A DNA stretch of 64,000 bases from CAVQUE01 sp046290435 (GCA_046290435.1 JBKAGO010000032.1:124001-188000), one strand, 5' to 3'. Shown: positions 46,729 through 55,577, numbered from the stretch's first letter. Numbers and translations: made by a program. The notes: generated by a model from the sequence alone, not told the origin.

Positions 46729-47952
46729 TCAGGCCGGGCGCGGCTCCTTCGGCAGGCCGAGGACCATCTCGCCGAGGATGTTGCGCTGCACCTGGGATGT
46801 GCCTGCGTAGATCGTGCCGGCGCGGGCGTTCATGAACGTGCCGACCCACGAGGCGCTGGAGTTGGCGGCGCCGGGGAGGTCGGCATGGAACGACGTGCGC
46901 GGCCACACACCCTCGGGCGTCATCGCGTCGGGGCCACAGATGTCGACGGCCAATTCGGTGACGCGGCGGTGGTACTCACTCCAGTAGAGCTTGAAGGCCG
47001 ACTCGCCGGGGCCGGGCTGGCGGCCCCGGATGAACCCGGTGAGGGTGCGCATGCCGAGCAGGCGCATGACCTCGACCTCGGCGTACATCTGCGCCAGGCG
47101 CTGGCGGATGACGGGATCGTCCGTGACGCCGCGGTCCTTCGCGAACTCGACGAGCTTGTCGTATTCGGCCCGGAACATGACCGGCATGGTGGCGGCGGCC
47201 TCGCCCCGCTCGTAGCCGAGCAGCGTCATGGCGACCATCCAGCCGTTGTTGACGCCACCGACGACGTTGTCGACGTGGGTGCGGGCATCGGTGAAGAACG
47301 TCTCGTTGAACTCTGCGGCGCCGGTGAGCATCTGGATGGGTCGCACCTCGATGCCCGGCTGATCCATGGGACACAGCAGGAAGCTGATGCCGCGGTGTTT
47401 GGGGGCGTCGGGGTCGGTGCGGCAGAGGACGAAGATCCAGTTGGCGGACTGGCCGGCGGAGGTCCAGATCTTCTGGCCGTTGATGACCCACTCGTCGCCG
47501 TCGAGGACGGCTCGACAGCCGAGGCCACCGAGGTCGGAGCCGGCGTCGGGCTCGGAGTAGCCCTGGCACCAGACGTCGGTGCCGTCGATGATGCGGGGCA
47601 GGAAGTGCGCCTTCTGCTCGTCGGTGCCGACGGCGAGGATGGTGTTGCCGACCATCTGGATGCTGAAGGTGTCGTTGGGGCCGCCCGTGGGGGCGCCGGC
47701 CTTCTGGAACTCCTCGGCGAGGATGACGGTCTCGAGCTCGCTGAGGCCGCCGCCGCCGTACTCGCGGGGCCACGACGGGGCCAGATAGCCCTGTTCGGCC
47801 AGCAGGGGCCGCCAGAAGTCGTAGAAATCGGCGATGGCGGCCTCGTCGGCGAGGGCGCCGATGCCGGCCCAGGTGGACGGGAGGTGCTCGGCCAGGAAGG
47901 CCTGGACCTTCTCGCGGTAGGCCTCGGCCTCGGCGGAATAGGTGGGCTGCAT
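46729..47952 (-). CDS. Acyl-CoA dehydrogenase
   Basis: FAD-dependent acyl-CoA dehydrogenase of 407 residues, the actinobacterial FadE type. Marks: WPREYGGGGLSELE, GYSEPDAGSDLGGLGCRA (FAD binding), WVINGQKIWTSAGQSANWIFVLCRTD, and the C-terminal RTSFHADLPGAANSSASWVGTFMNARAGTIYAGTSQVQRNILGEMVLGLPKEPRP. The usual catalytic Glu is not evident at the position of the terminal GTSQVQRN segment, as in many FadE heteromers, so it might need a partner subunit. ATG 47952. Confidence 0.9.
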   Translation of the reverse strand: MQPTYSAEAEAYREKVQAFLAEHLPSTWAGIGALADEAAIADFYDFWRPLLAEQGYLAPSWPREYGGGGLSELETVILAEEFQKAGAPTGGPNDTFSIQMVGNTILAVGTDEQKAHFLPRIIDGTDVWCQGYSEPDAGSDLGGLGCRAVLDGDEWVINGQKIWTSAGQSANWIFVLCRTDPDAPKHRGISFLLCPMDQPGIEVRPIQMLTGAAEFNETFFTDARTHVDNVVGGVNNGWMVAMTLLGYERGEAAATMPVMFRAEYDKLVEFAKDRGVTDDPVIRQRLAQMYAEVEVMRLLGMRTLTGFIRGRQPGPGESAFKLYWSEYHRRVTELAVDICGPDAMTPEGVWPRTSFHADLPGAANSSASWVGTFMNARAGTIYAGTSQVQRNILGEMVLGLPKEPRPA

Positions 47953-48141
47953 GACGACATCCTGACACGTCGCGGCCGCAGTGGCTACCAGGCGGTAGAC
48001 GCTGCCGCTCGATCTCCCGCAATCAATGATTCCGCCTGCGTACCGTTCAGTGTGGCCGCTCGCCCTCCTGGGCTCTCGGCGCTCGAAGCGGGTCACAGGC
48101 TGACCGGTACCTGCAACGACGTTCCGGCCAACCGCTCTCCG

Positions 48142-49557
48142 TCAGCGTGAGAGGTCCGGCACGACAACCGGAAACTCGGCGACGGTCGGTCCACCCGGCG
48201 TGCCGACGAGAACGCTCACTTGAGAGGCGTCCGAGGGAACCTGCGCCGCAAACACCAGTTCGACCGCAGATCCTGGCTCGAGGAGCCCGCCCGGCTCGTC
48301 GAAAGCAGTGATGGCCCGCGGGATGCCATCGATCTCAACGCGGACATCAGACGAGAGAATCGCTGCCGGTCTCGGATCCAGCGAGAGGTAACGAGCAGCG
48401 ACACGCAGAATGCGGTGGCCTTCGAGCGCACGGTACGCAGCCTCGTCGAAAGCTCCGCCCGCAGGGTCGTGGTCGCCTAGCTCGAGATCCCACGTAGCGC
48501 TGATCATCTGAGCCTGCACGTCCACGAGGCCACGGACCGTTGCGGCGGTGCGTGCGCTCTGGTCTATCGACCCTGCGATCGGGAAACGCTCGGTCGGCGC
48601 CGAATCGAGGAGTGGAAGGATCTGCTGCTCCACGTTCGTACTTCCCAGCACGACCGCAGCTTCGTTGAGATCCGCTCGGTCCGGCACCCGAAACGACAGC
48701 AGCTCCTCTTCTGCGGTCCCTGCCGAGACGCTTGTCAACGAGCTGTCGGATCGAACAGTCGGATAGCCCGGAACAGCAAGCAGAACCTGGTGCCGTGATC
48801 CCACAAAAGTGTCGGAAGTGCGGTTGGTTATCCGGACTCGCAAGAAGAGCCGACGTTCATCTGTGATGTCGGGCTCACGCGCCGAATCGCCAAAAGTGAA
48901 GCGCGACTCGAAGCTCGCCACGGCACCGAGGATCGTCCAGTCCTGGCCGGCGAACCTCACCGTCTGCTGACGCAGGCTGATCTCTTCCACTTCACAGGCA
49001 CGGGCGGCGCGAGCTGGGCCGAACACTCCGCCGGGTTCGCGGCCGGGGATCGAGGCCGGGCCGCACTGGTCGAAGCCCGTCCCGCCGTTCATGCGGTCGT
49101 TGCCGCCGCCACCGGCCATCACGTCGTCGCCGGGGCCACCCTCGATGCTGTCGTTGCCGCCACCGCCCAGGAGTCGGTCGTTGCCGCGACCGCCGTTGAC
49201 GACGTCGCGGCCCGCCCCGGCGCTCACGCGGTCATTGCCCGAGCCCGCGGCGATGTAGTCGTTGCCGCCGCCGCCCACGATCCGGTCTCGGCCAGGGCCC
49301 GAGCAGATGATGTCGTTGCCGCCGAGACCCTTGATGCGATCGTTGCCGCCCATCGTCACGATCACGTCGCGGCCCGGAGTGCCCTTGATCCGGTCGTTGC
49401 CCGGGGTCCCGACGATGGTCGCGCTCTGGCCTCGGCACTGCATGGATTGCGCCGGCGCCGGCCCCGCCTGAAACGCGGCGACGACCGCCGCCAACACGAC
49501 GACCGGGACCAGCACCCGCAAACCCGATCGTGTCGCATTCGGTCCGTGCTGTCGCAA
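48142..49557 (-). CDS. Secreted RTX-type calcium-binding repeat protein
   Basis: 471 residues from TTG 49557 (start uncertain; upstream is GGGGG-rich). Signal peptide VLVPVVVLAAVVAAFQAGPAPAQ, then about twelve glycine/Asp-rich nonapeptide repeats (GGNDRIKG, GGGGNDYIAAG, GGGGNDSIEGG), which form a parallel beta-roll that binds calcium. The last 270 residues (after EVEEISLRQQTVRFAGQDW) are a beta-rich domain of unknown function, perhaps fibronectin-like, with LFLRVRITNRTSD. No type I secretion genes are nearby. A GC-rich coding repeat makes the DNA at 49069-49430 repetitive. Confidence 0.84.
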   Translation of the reverse strand: MRQHGPNATRSGLRVLVPVVVLAAVVAAFQAGPAPAQSMQCRGQSATIVGTPGNDRIKGTPGRDVIVTMGGNDRIKGLGGNDIICSGPGRDRIVGGGGNDYIAAGSGNDRVSAGAGRDVVNGGRGNDRLLGGGGNDSIEGGPGDDVMAGGGGNDRMNGGTGFDQCGPASIPGREPGGVFGPARAARACEVEEISLRQQTVRFAGQDWTILGAVASFESRFTFGDSAREPDITDERRLFLRVRITNRTSDTFVGSRHQVLLAVPGYPTVRSDSSLTSVSAGTAEEELLSFRVPDRADLNEAAVVLGSTNVEQQILPLLDSAPTERFPIAGSIDQSARTAATVRGLVDVQAQMISATWDLELGDHDPAGGAFDEAAYRALEGHRILRVAARYLSLDPRPAAILSSDVRVEIDGIPRAITAFDEPGGLLEPGSAVELVFAAQVPSDASQVSVLVGTPGGPTVAEFPVVVPDLSR

Positions 49558-49734
49558 GATTCCGTCCCCCCGTTCGGTGTCCCGAGCGCTCGATGCACGC
49601 CCGCGGTGTGTCGGGCGCAGCCTTGCGCAACAACCGGTCGATGTGCCCTCCCATCGGTTGCGCATGTGTTGCGCGTTCGTTCCACGTTGTGCCGCCGACG
49701 CCGGTCGTCCCGGCGCCGGAAGCCCGACGCCACG

Positions 49735-49784
49735 GTTCTGGCGCCGAAACGCGTCGTTCTGGCAACCACTTTCGGCGCCAGAAC
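49735..49784. repeat. Palindromic repeat, copy A
   Basis: A 15-bp perfect inverted repeat, GTTCTGGCGCCGAAA (49735-49749) and its complement (49770-49784), with a 20-nt spacer containing GCGTCG and GGCAAC. The same element appears twice at 52.6 kb. The flanking CCAC...GATGAC is also shared. A fragment, CGGCGCCGGAA at 49711-49721, is a remnant of a second unit. Looks like a REP-type or transcriptional element. Confidence 0.85.
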
Positions 49785-49807
49785 GATGACGATGCGGGCG
49801 AATGCAC

Positions 49808-49837
49808 GCCGGGAGGCCCCCGCCCAGGCCTCCCGGC
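49808..49837. repeat. Strong hairpin 1
   Basis: Perfect 11-bp inverted repeat GCCGGGAGGCC / GGCCTCCCGGC with an 8-nt spacer. Very GC-rich, no T-run. Adjacent to a second such hairpin. Confidence 0.7.
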
Positions 49838-49838
49838 A

Positions 49839-49876
49839 GATGGGACAGGCCGCCGATGGGTGTGGCCTGTCCCATC
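49839..49876. repeat. Strong hairpin 2
   Basis: Perfect 13-bp inverted repeat GATGGGACAGGCC / GGCCTGTCCCATC with a 12-nt spacer. It starts one base after hairpin 1. The pair could form a structured RNA, a terminator or a protein-binding site. Confidence 0.7.
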
Positions 49877-50110
49877 GCTCCGCCGGGATCTCGATGCAAC
49901 GCACCGTGTGCTGCTCGACTGGTCATGCCCTTTCCGCCCACGGTCACTCCCGACCCGGGCGGCGTCCTGACATCAGCGAGCGACTTCGATCTTGGCGAAT
50001 GCATCCCGGTCGCGGAAGCCCCATCCGTTGCAGCTGTGTTGCGCGTCGGAGCGAACGATGGCTTCATGGAGCTGCCGCATGATCTGTGGGCACCCGGCGG
50101 AGGGGCCACC

Positions 50111-52564
50111 ATGACCGACCGACCGCCCTGGTCGACAACCGCACACCACGTTGCTGCGCACGAGCTGAAGGCGACCGTGCGGACCGTTCCCGAGCGTGGG
50201 AGGGTGCGCGTGGAGGTCGGCCATGACCTCTCCGTGGTCGACACGTTGGGCACCGCAACCGACGTGCCCCGCTCCGAGCTCGCCGTGCTGGTGGTGCTCG
50301 CCCTTTCCTCGACCCCGCTGCGGCGTCGGGACCTCGCCGCTGCGTGTGCGATCAGCGAGCAGACCTTGCGTCCGGTGCTGTCGCGTCTGCCCGCCCGCCT
50401 CGGCCTCGACGGGTCGCTCCATCGGGTCGCCCGGCCGCGCAGTGGCAGCATCGTCGCCGAAAAGGACCGGGTCGACATCGGCGAAGCACCGAACGTGCGG
50501 CTCGAGCCCGAGGTATCCATCGCCCGGCGCGCCTGCAGCGATCTCGGCATCGTTGCGCTCCACCCGCTCGGCGCTGCGACGATCGATGCGCTCGCCCGAC
50601 ACCTCGCCGACCGGCGGGCCGCGCTGTCGAAGTCGACGCGATCGCCGGCACCGGGAGGCACCGACATCGGCGCCGAGGCGCACGATGAAGCAGCAAGCGC
50701 TGCGAGGGTCGAGCGTGCGCTTCGTCTCGCTGCGGCCGCCGACGCGGACAGCGACCCTTTGCGTCGCCAGGCCCTGGCTGTTGCTGGTGTCGCATGCTCC
50801 GACACATCGACCATCGATCTCCGGCTCGCAGCAGCACTCTGGTCGGAAGTGCACACCCACGAGCACCAGCCCCTGAGCGAGCTCCTCGCCTCCGTCCCCG
50901 ACGTGGTGGTCGCGGGGACCCTCGCCGACATCGCCCTCGTGCACGCCTGTCGCAGCCTCGTCGCTCCGTCGGAGCTCGCCTGGCTCCACAGGCGTGCCTT
51001 CGAGTTACTCGACCAGCCCGACGCCGAGGTGGCGGACCCCACGTCGCGGATCGAGCTGTTGGTGAGACGGGCCCATCACGCACGTCAGGCCGACGATCAC
51101 TCCCTGTCGGTCGACGTGCGAGCCGACCTGCGGCGCGCAGCCGGCGCAGCGGCGGACCGAGCCGACACGGGCGCTGAGCTGCGTCTGCTCGACGCCGCCC
51201 TCGAGACCGGACCGGGTTCGGCCGAACGGATCTGGTTGCTTCTCACGCGAGGCGATGCGATGCGACGCCACGGTCCGTGGCGCTCGGCGGTCGACGACTA
51301 CCGCCGCGCCGACCATCTCGCGCGACAGCTCGGCGATCCCGTGCTTCGTGCCGAAGTCGGCCTGCACCTCGCACGCGTGACCTGGGAGGCCGATCTCGGC
51401 TCGGAAACCGACGCGCTGTTGCGGAGTATCCGCCCAGCACTCGAGACCGCCGATGTGGCGCTTGCAGCCCGCGTCGATCTGTGCCTGGCCGGTGGCACCT
51501 ACCAGGACGGCCTCGCCGGAACCGGACGAGTCGGGCGAGACACGATCGAGAGAGCGCTGGCGCAGGTACCGACGATGATCGACCCGTCGGCACGCGCCTG
51601 GGCGCACATCCACGGACGCAAGGCGCTGCTCGGGGCGATCCCGGCGACCGAGTCGTTGGCGATGGCAGAGCACATCGTCGCAGACGCCGGCAACGACGTC
51701 GCGACCATGGCCCATGGCCATCAGGCGCGTCTCGTCGATCTGTGGCGCCTCGACCGGCGCGCCGAAGCGGCCGCTGCGCTGCGTGCGCTCCGGCGCCTGC
51801 CGATCGTGTCGAGCGAACAGGCCTTCAGTCTGGAGTCCGCCATCGCATGTCTCGATCTGGCGCTGGGGCGCTACGACGGCGCGTTCCACGCTGTGGAGCA
51901 GGAACAGACCTACCGAGACCGCCTCGCAGGGGACACCTTCGACCAGGTCACGCTGGCCCACCTCGTCTGGCTCGCGATCGTTCGCCGCGATCCTCTGGAG
52001 CTGGCGCCGCTGGCCGAGGCTGCCCGCTCCACCCGTGACGCGGCCGGCAGGCGGCCGACGATCTGGGTCGTCGGGAGCGCCCTCATCGATCTCGCTTCGG
52101 GCGATCTCACCTCGGCAGCGTCGGCGATCGACGAGCTGGCCGGCGACAGGAGTCTCGCATCGTTGGCCGACGGACCGCACCGGTTGCCGTCGATGGCGAT
52201 CACGGCCCAGGTGGCGGCGGCCTGTCGCCACCACGAGCCACTCCACGGCCGCCACGTCGAGACCGCGCTCGACGCGCTCGGTGCCGGGTCCGACGAGGGC
52301 GTGCTGATCGGATGGCCGACACTGTTCCTCGGGCCGACCGACCGGTTCCGAGCGTGTGCAGCACTGGCCGCGGGCGATCTGCAGCGGGCGCGCGACGCGA
52401 TCGGGCGGGCGCTGCATGCTGATCGGCTCTGGCCCGCCCAGCTGGCTGCAAGCCTGCGAGTGCTCGCCGAGATCGAAGCCGATGCAGGCCGAGGGGACGT
52501 GTCGTCGAAGGCCAGGGGCCGCGCCGAAGCGATCGAAAGGGCGTTGCGTCGACGCCTCCCCTGA
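50111..52564 (+). CDS. Large orphan helical-repeat (TPR-like) protein with N-terminal winged-helix-like region
   Basis: 817 residues, no relative I can name. The N-terminal part (about residues 45-115) has SELAVLVVLALSSTPLRRRDLAAACAISEQTLRPVLSRLPARLG, reminiscent of a winged-helix DNA-binding fold as in SARP/BTAD regulators. The remainder is alpha-helical and rich in Ala/Leu/Arg, similar to TPR repeats of LuxR/MalT-type regulators, without a Walker A site. ATG 50111 is chosen because GGAGGGG lies just upstream; a longer frame starting at 49925 would run through the hairpin region. Possibly a transcription regulator. Confidence 0.7.
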   Translation: MTDRPPWSTTAHHVAAHELKATVRTVPERGRVRVEVGHDLSVVDTLGTATDVPRSELAVLVVLALSSTPLRRRDLAAACAISEQTLRPVLSRLPARLGLDGSLHRVARPRSGSIVAEKDRVDIGEAPNVRLEPEVSIARRACSDLGIVALHPLGAATIDALARHLADRRAALSKSTRSPAPGGTDIGAEAHDEAASAARVERALRLAAAADADSDPLRRQALAVAGVACSDTSTIDLRLAAALWSEVHTHEHQPLSELLASVPDVVVAGTLADIALVHACRSLVAPSELAWLHRRAFELLDQPDAEVADPTSRIELLVRRAHHARQADDHSLSVDVRADLRRAAGAAADRADTGAELRLLDAALETGPGSAERIWLLLTRGDAMRRHGPWRSAVDDYRRADHLARQLGDPVLRAEVGLHLARVTWEADLGSETDALLRSIRPALETADVALAARVDLCLAGGTYQDGLAGTGRVGRDTIERALAQVPTMIDPSARAWAHIHGRKALLGAIPATESLAMAEHIVADAGNDVATMAHGHQARLVDLWRLDRRAEAAAALRALRRLPIVSSEQAFSLESAIACLDLALGRYDGAFHAVEQEQTYRDRLAGDTFDQVTLAHLVWLAIVRRDPLELAPLAEAARSTRDAAGRRPTIWVVGSALIDLASGDLTSAASAIDELAGDRSLASLADGPHRLPSMAITAQVAAACRHHEPLHGRHVETALDALGAGSDEGVLIGWPTLFLGPTDRFRACAALAAGDLQRARDAIGRALHADRLWPAQLAASLRVLAEIEADAGRGDVSSKARGRAEAIERALRRRLP

Positions 52565-52596
52565 TGGCGTCGAGCGCTGCGGCCGACACCGCCACG

Positions 52597-52646
52597 GTTC
52601 TGGCGCCGAAACGCGTCGCCCAGGCAACAAGTCTCGGCGCCAGAAC
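52597..52646. repeat. Palindromic repeat, copy B
   Basis: Arms 52597-52611 and 52632-52646, one mismatch from perfect. The unit is the same as at 49735 and is followed in tandem, 62 bp later, by copy C. It lies 33 bp after the stop of the helical-repeat gene. Confidence 0.85.
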
Positions 52647-52658
52647 GATGACGCCACG

Positions 52659-52708
52659 GTTCTGGCGCCGAAACGCGTCGCCCAGGCAACAGGTTTCGGC
52701 GCCGGAAC
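52659..52708. repeat. Palindromic repeat, copy C
   Basis: Arms 52659-52673 and 52694-52708, one mismatch from perfect. The spacer GCGTCGCCCAGGCAACAG matches copy B closely. B and C make a tandem pair with a 62-bp period. Confidence 0.85.
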
Positions 52709-52806
52709 CCATGGAGCACCCGGCAACGGCGACGACGGACCGTCCGGCTCGATACGCCCCCGAGGCCCGAGCGACGGCTCAGACCGGCCAGGGCATCACG
52801 GACGGC

Positions 52807-54003
52807 TCAGGGAATGACGCCGGCTTCGCGCAATGCTGCGATGTCTTCCTCGCTGCGGCCGATCTCGGCCAGGATCTCGGCGTTGTGCTGGCCCCGATGG
52901 GCACCGGACTCGGCAACCGCTGCCGGCGTCTTCGAGAACCTCGCCGCCGGGCGGGGCTGGCGCACCGTTCCCGCATCGGGGTGCTTCCACTCGACCAGAG
53001 TCTGATTGTGCACGACCTGGGGGTCGACCAGCACCTCGTCGGCGCTGAGCACGGGACCCGACGGCACGTCCTCTTCGATGAGGCGGGCCAGGACCGTCTC
53101 GGTGTCCATCTCGCGGAACGCATCGGCGAGCATCTCGCCGAGGAGCACGAAGTTCTGCGGGTTGGCCGCCAGCGCCGCCATCGACGAGAACCGCTCGTCC
53201 TCGCCCCACTCCGGATGCCCGACAGCGGCACACACGCCGGCGCGCTGCTTGTCGGACGCCGCGAAGTACACGATCTTGCCGTCGGAGGTCTCGGTCAGGT
53301 TGTAGATCGACGACAAGAGGATCCCGCCGTTCGCGTCCTCGTCGGTAAGGGTGAGGTCCATCATCCCGTCGGGCCAGAAGAAGTACATGCAGGCATCGAC
53401 CATCGGCACCTGCACGTGCTGGCCGCCGTGGCCACGCTCGCGGGCCAACAGCGCGGCGGTCGTGGCCTGCGCCACGGTGAGCGCCGTCGACTTGTCGGCG
53501 TAGAGGTTGCGGATCAGGTCCGGGAACGGGATCTGGGGGTTGACCTGGCGGCCGATGACGCCGCAGATGCCCTGGATGACCGGATCGAGCACGGGGCGGC
53601 CCGCGTAGGGCCCGTCGGGCCCGTAGCCGCTGATCGAAACATAGATGATGTCGGGGTTGACAGCGACGAGGTCGTCGTAGCCCAGGCCCAGTCGCTCGAT
53701 GGCTCCCGGACGGAAGTTCTGCACGAACACGTCGGCCTCGGCGGCCATGTCGAGGATGACCTGGCGGCCGGCATCGCTGGTCAGATCGATCGCCAACGAC
53801 CGTTTGCCCCGGTTGTTGTTGAGGTAGAAGGCGCCGATGCCGCCCTTGTCGAACGACGGGAGCCGAGTGAGGTCCCCCATGCCGACCGTCGGCTCGACCT
53901 TGACGACCGAGGCGCCCTGGTCGGCCATGAGCATCGTGGCGAGTGGTCCGGAGACGACCTGGGTGAGATCGATGACCTTGTATCCGTCGAGCGGTCCGGG
54001 CAT
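52807..54003 (-). CDS. Class III (CaiB/BaiF) CoA-transferase
   Basis: 398 residues. Marks: YKVIDLTQVVSGPLATMLMADQGASVVKVE, NRGKRSLAIDLTSDAG, VFVQNFRPGAIERLGLGYDD, and VQVPMVDACMYF with the conserved Asp. RBS AGGGGAA precedes ATG 54003. Divergent from the Rieske oxygenase gene (187 bp between), and similar to the CoA-transferase at 60710-61900, implying a shared pathway. Substrate unknown. Confidence 0.92.
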   Translation of the reverse strand: MPGPLDGYKVIDLTQVVSGPLATMLMADQGASVVKVEPTVGMGDLTRLPSFDKGGIGAFYLNNNRGKRSLAIDLTSDAGRQVILDMAAEADVFVQNFRPGAIERLGLGYDDLVAVNPDIIYVSISGYGPDGPYAGRPVLDPVIQGICGVIGRQVNPQIPFPDLIRNLYADKSTALTVAQATTAALLARERGHGGQHVQVPMVDACMYFFWPDGMMDLTLTDEDANGGILLSSIYNLTETSDGKIVYFAASDKQRAGVCAAVGHPEWGEDERFSSMAALAANPQNFVLLGEMLADAFREMDTETVLARLIEEDVPSGPVLSADEVLVDPQVVHNQTLVEWKHPDAGTVRQPRPAARFSKTPAAVAESGAHRGQHNAEILAEIGRSEEDIAALREAGVIP

Positions 54004-54109
54004 GTCGGTGGTTCCCCTTGGGTGTTCGTGGTGTGGGTTGCAGGTGCTTTCGCACCGGGCCGTCACGACGACGGCTCGATGCTGCCCGTTGTTGTATCGC
54101 ATATGACGC

Positions 54110-54138
54110 TTGGCACACAGCGTCCCAGCGCGTAGAGT
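54110..54138 (+). promoter_or_regulatory. Candidate sigma-70 promoter for the Rieske operon
   Basis: TTGGCA (54110-54115) and TAGAGT (54133-54138) with a 17-bp spacer; transcription would begin near 54145, about 46 bp before the ATG. A palindromic site lies just at the start point. Confidence 0.6.
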
Positions 54139-54147
54139 TCACGAAGT

Positions 54148-54163
54148 GGGACACCAGTGTCCC
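54148..54163. promoter_or_regulatory. Palindromic operator-like site at the Rieske promoter
   Basis: GGGACAC-CA-GTGTCCC, two perfect 7-bp arms, placed at or just after the predicted transcription start. That position suits a repressor, most likely of TetR type. No regulator gene is adjacent. Confidence 0.58.
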
Positions 54164-54190
54164 GAAACCGACGTCCTCCGGGGAGCGCTC

Positions 54191-55549
54191 ATGGCCGACA
54201 CGATGTCCGACACAACGCACGACAGCGCCGGCGGGATCACCCGCGAGAAGGCGCCGGAGCCGACCTTCGGCGACACGCCCATCACGGGCGACCGCTACAC
54301 CTCGGTCGAGTTCGCCCGCAAGGAATGGGAGCGCATGTGGACCCGCACCTGGCAGATCGCCGGGCGCGTCGACCAGATCCCAGAGCCCGGCGACTACATC
54401 ACCTACGAGATCGGCGTCGAGTCGATCATCTGTGTCCGCAGCTCCGACATGCGCATCCGGGCGTTCTACAACGTCTGCCAGCACCGCGGGAACCAGCTGG
54501 TCACCGCCGAGGCCGGCACCCTCGCCAGCGGCGAGTTCCAGTGCGCCTACCACGGCTGGCGCTTCAGCGACGCCGGCGAGCTCACCTGGGTGCACGACGT
54601 CGACGACTTTCCCCAGGGTGATCCCTGCGGCAAGCGCAACCTGGTCGAGATGCCCTGCGACACCTGGGGCGGGTTCATCTGGTTCAACATGGACCCGACG
54701 TGCCGGTCCCTGCGTGAAGAGCTGGCGCCGGTCGCCGATCATCTCGACTGCTACCGCATGGAGACGATGAAGCGCACCCACTGGATCACCGTCGAGGGTG
54801 ACTGGAACTGGAAGTGCGTGCAGGACAACTTCAACGAGAGCTACCACCTGCCGTTCGTGCATCCCCAGACGCTGGCGTCGATGAACGAGCACCACACGGG
54901 CTGCCAGTTCGACATGTACCCGAACGGCCACGCCCGGATGCTGATGCCCGGTGGCGGCCCCGGCCCTCACTACCGGGGCAAGTCCGATCGCACGTTCCAG
55001 AGCCTGGCGCAGGACTTCGAGTTCTGGGAGTTCGATCCCGAGCCCTACCGCGAGGACATGGCCGGTCTGCGCATCGCCCTGCAGAAGCGCAAGCGCGAAC
55101 TCGGCGCCTCGAAGGGTTACGACTTCTCGTCCTACACCGACGAGCAGCTCACCGACCACTACCACTACACGGTGTTCCCCAACATCTCGTTCTCGATGAA
55201 GCCAGACGGCTGCATCTGGCTCCGTGCGTCGCCGCATCCCAGCGGCGATCCCAACAAGTGCCTGTTCGACATGTGGTACCTCACCCAGTTCCCCGAGGGC
55301 GTCACCGAGTACTTCTCGAACTCCATGCGCGACTGGGTGTCGATCGACCATCAGGCCGAGCACCAGACCGGCCACCACAGCGAGGTCTCGTGTGGCCCGG
55401 GCATCGATCAGGACGTCGCGATCTGGACCACCCAGCACAAGGGTTTGTCATCGCGGGGCTACCGTGGCGAATATCTGCCCTGGCAGGAGCGGCGCATCCG
55501 CTACTTCCACGACACCCTCGACCGCTACCTCGCCATGGACCCCGCCTGA
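54191..55549 (+). CDS. Rieske non-haem iron oxygenase, alpha subunit
   Basis: 452-residue ring-hydroxylating oxygenase catalytic subunit. The Rieske 2Fe-2S ligands are in CQHRGN and CAYHGW (CxH-x~17-CxxH). The mononuclear iron site follows in DNFNESYHLPFVHP (two His), with the late Asp in GIDQDVAIW. ATG 54191 has GGGAG upstream. Followed by a Rieske ferredoxin and an SDR, which could be the electron donor and the next pathway step. The substrate (aromatic, terpenoid or steroid) is not predictable. Confidence 0.93.
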   Translation: MADTMSDTTHDSAGGITREKAPEPTFGDTPITGDRYTSVEFARKEWERMWTRTWQIAGRVDQIPEPGDYITYEIGVESIICVRSSDMRIRAFYNVCQHRGNQLVTAEAGTLASGEFQCAYHGWRFSDAGELTWVHDVDDFPQGDPCGKRNLVEMPCDTWGGFIWFNMDPTCRSLREELAPVADHLDCYRMETMKRTHWITVEGDWNWKCVQDNFNESYHLPFVHPQTLASMNEHHTGCQFDMYPNGHARMLMPGGGPGPHYRGKSDRTFQSLAQDFEFWEFDPEPYREDMAGLRIALQKRKRELGASKGYDFSSYTDEQLTDHYHYTVFPNISFSMKPDGCIWLRASPHPSGDPNKCLFDMWYLTQFPEGVTEYFSNSMRDWVSIDHQAEHQTGHHSEVSCGPGIDQDVAIWTTQHKGLSSRGYRGEYLPWQERRIRYFHDTLDRYLAMDPA

Positions 55550-55577
55550 GTCGGTCCCGGCGTATCTCTGGAGCCCG

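Larger units (their letters stand above)
49558..50110. other. Divergent intergenic region rich in structure
   Basis: 553 bp between the RTX gene and the helical-repeat gene. It holds the palindromic repeat at 49735-49784 with a remnant at 49711-49721, two long perfect hairpins (49808-49837, 49839-49876), and no protein-like coding sequence that I trust. An ATG at 49925 in frame with the gene downstream is a less likely start. Confidence 0.55.

Noticed and set aside
48021..48031. AATCA-A-TGATT palindrome upstream of the acyl-CoA dehydrogenase gene
   Set aside because: Only 5-bp arms, about 70 bp from the start, with no promoter to relate it to.
49069..49430. Short regular DNA repeats that could suggest a CRISPR array
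   Set aside because: The period is 27 bp and encodes in-frame GGxGNDxIxG nonapeptides of the RTX protein; there are no unique spacers.
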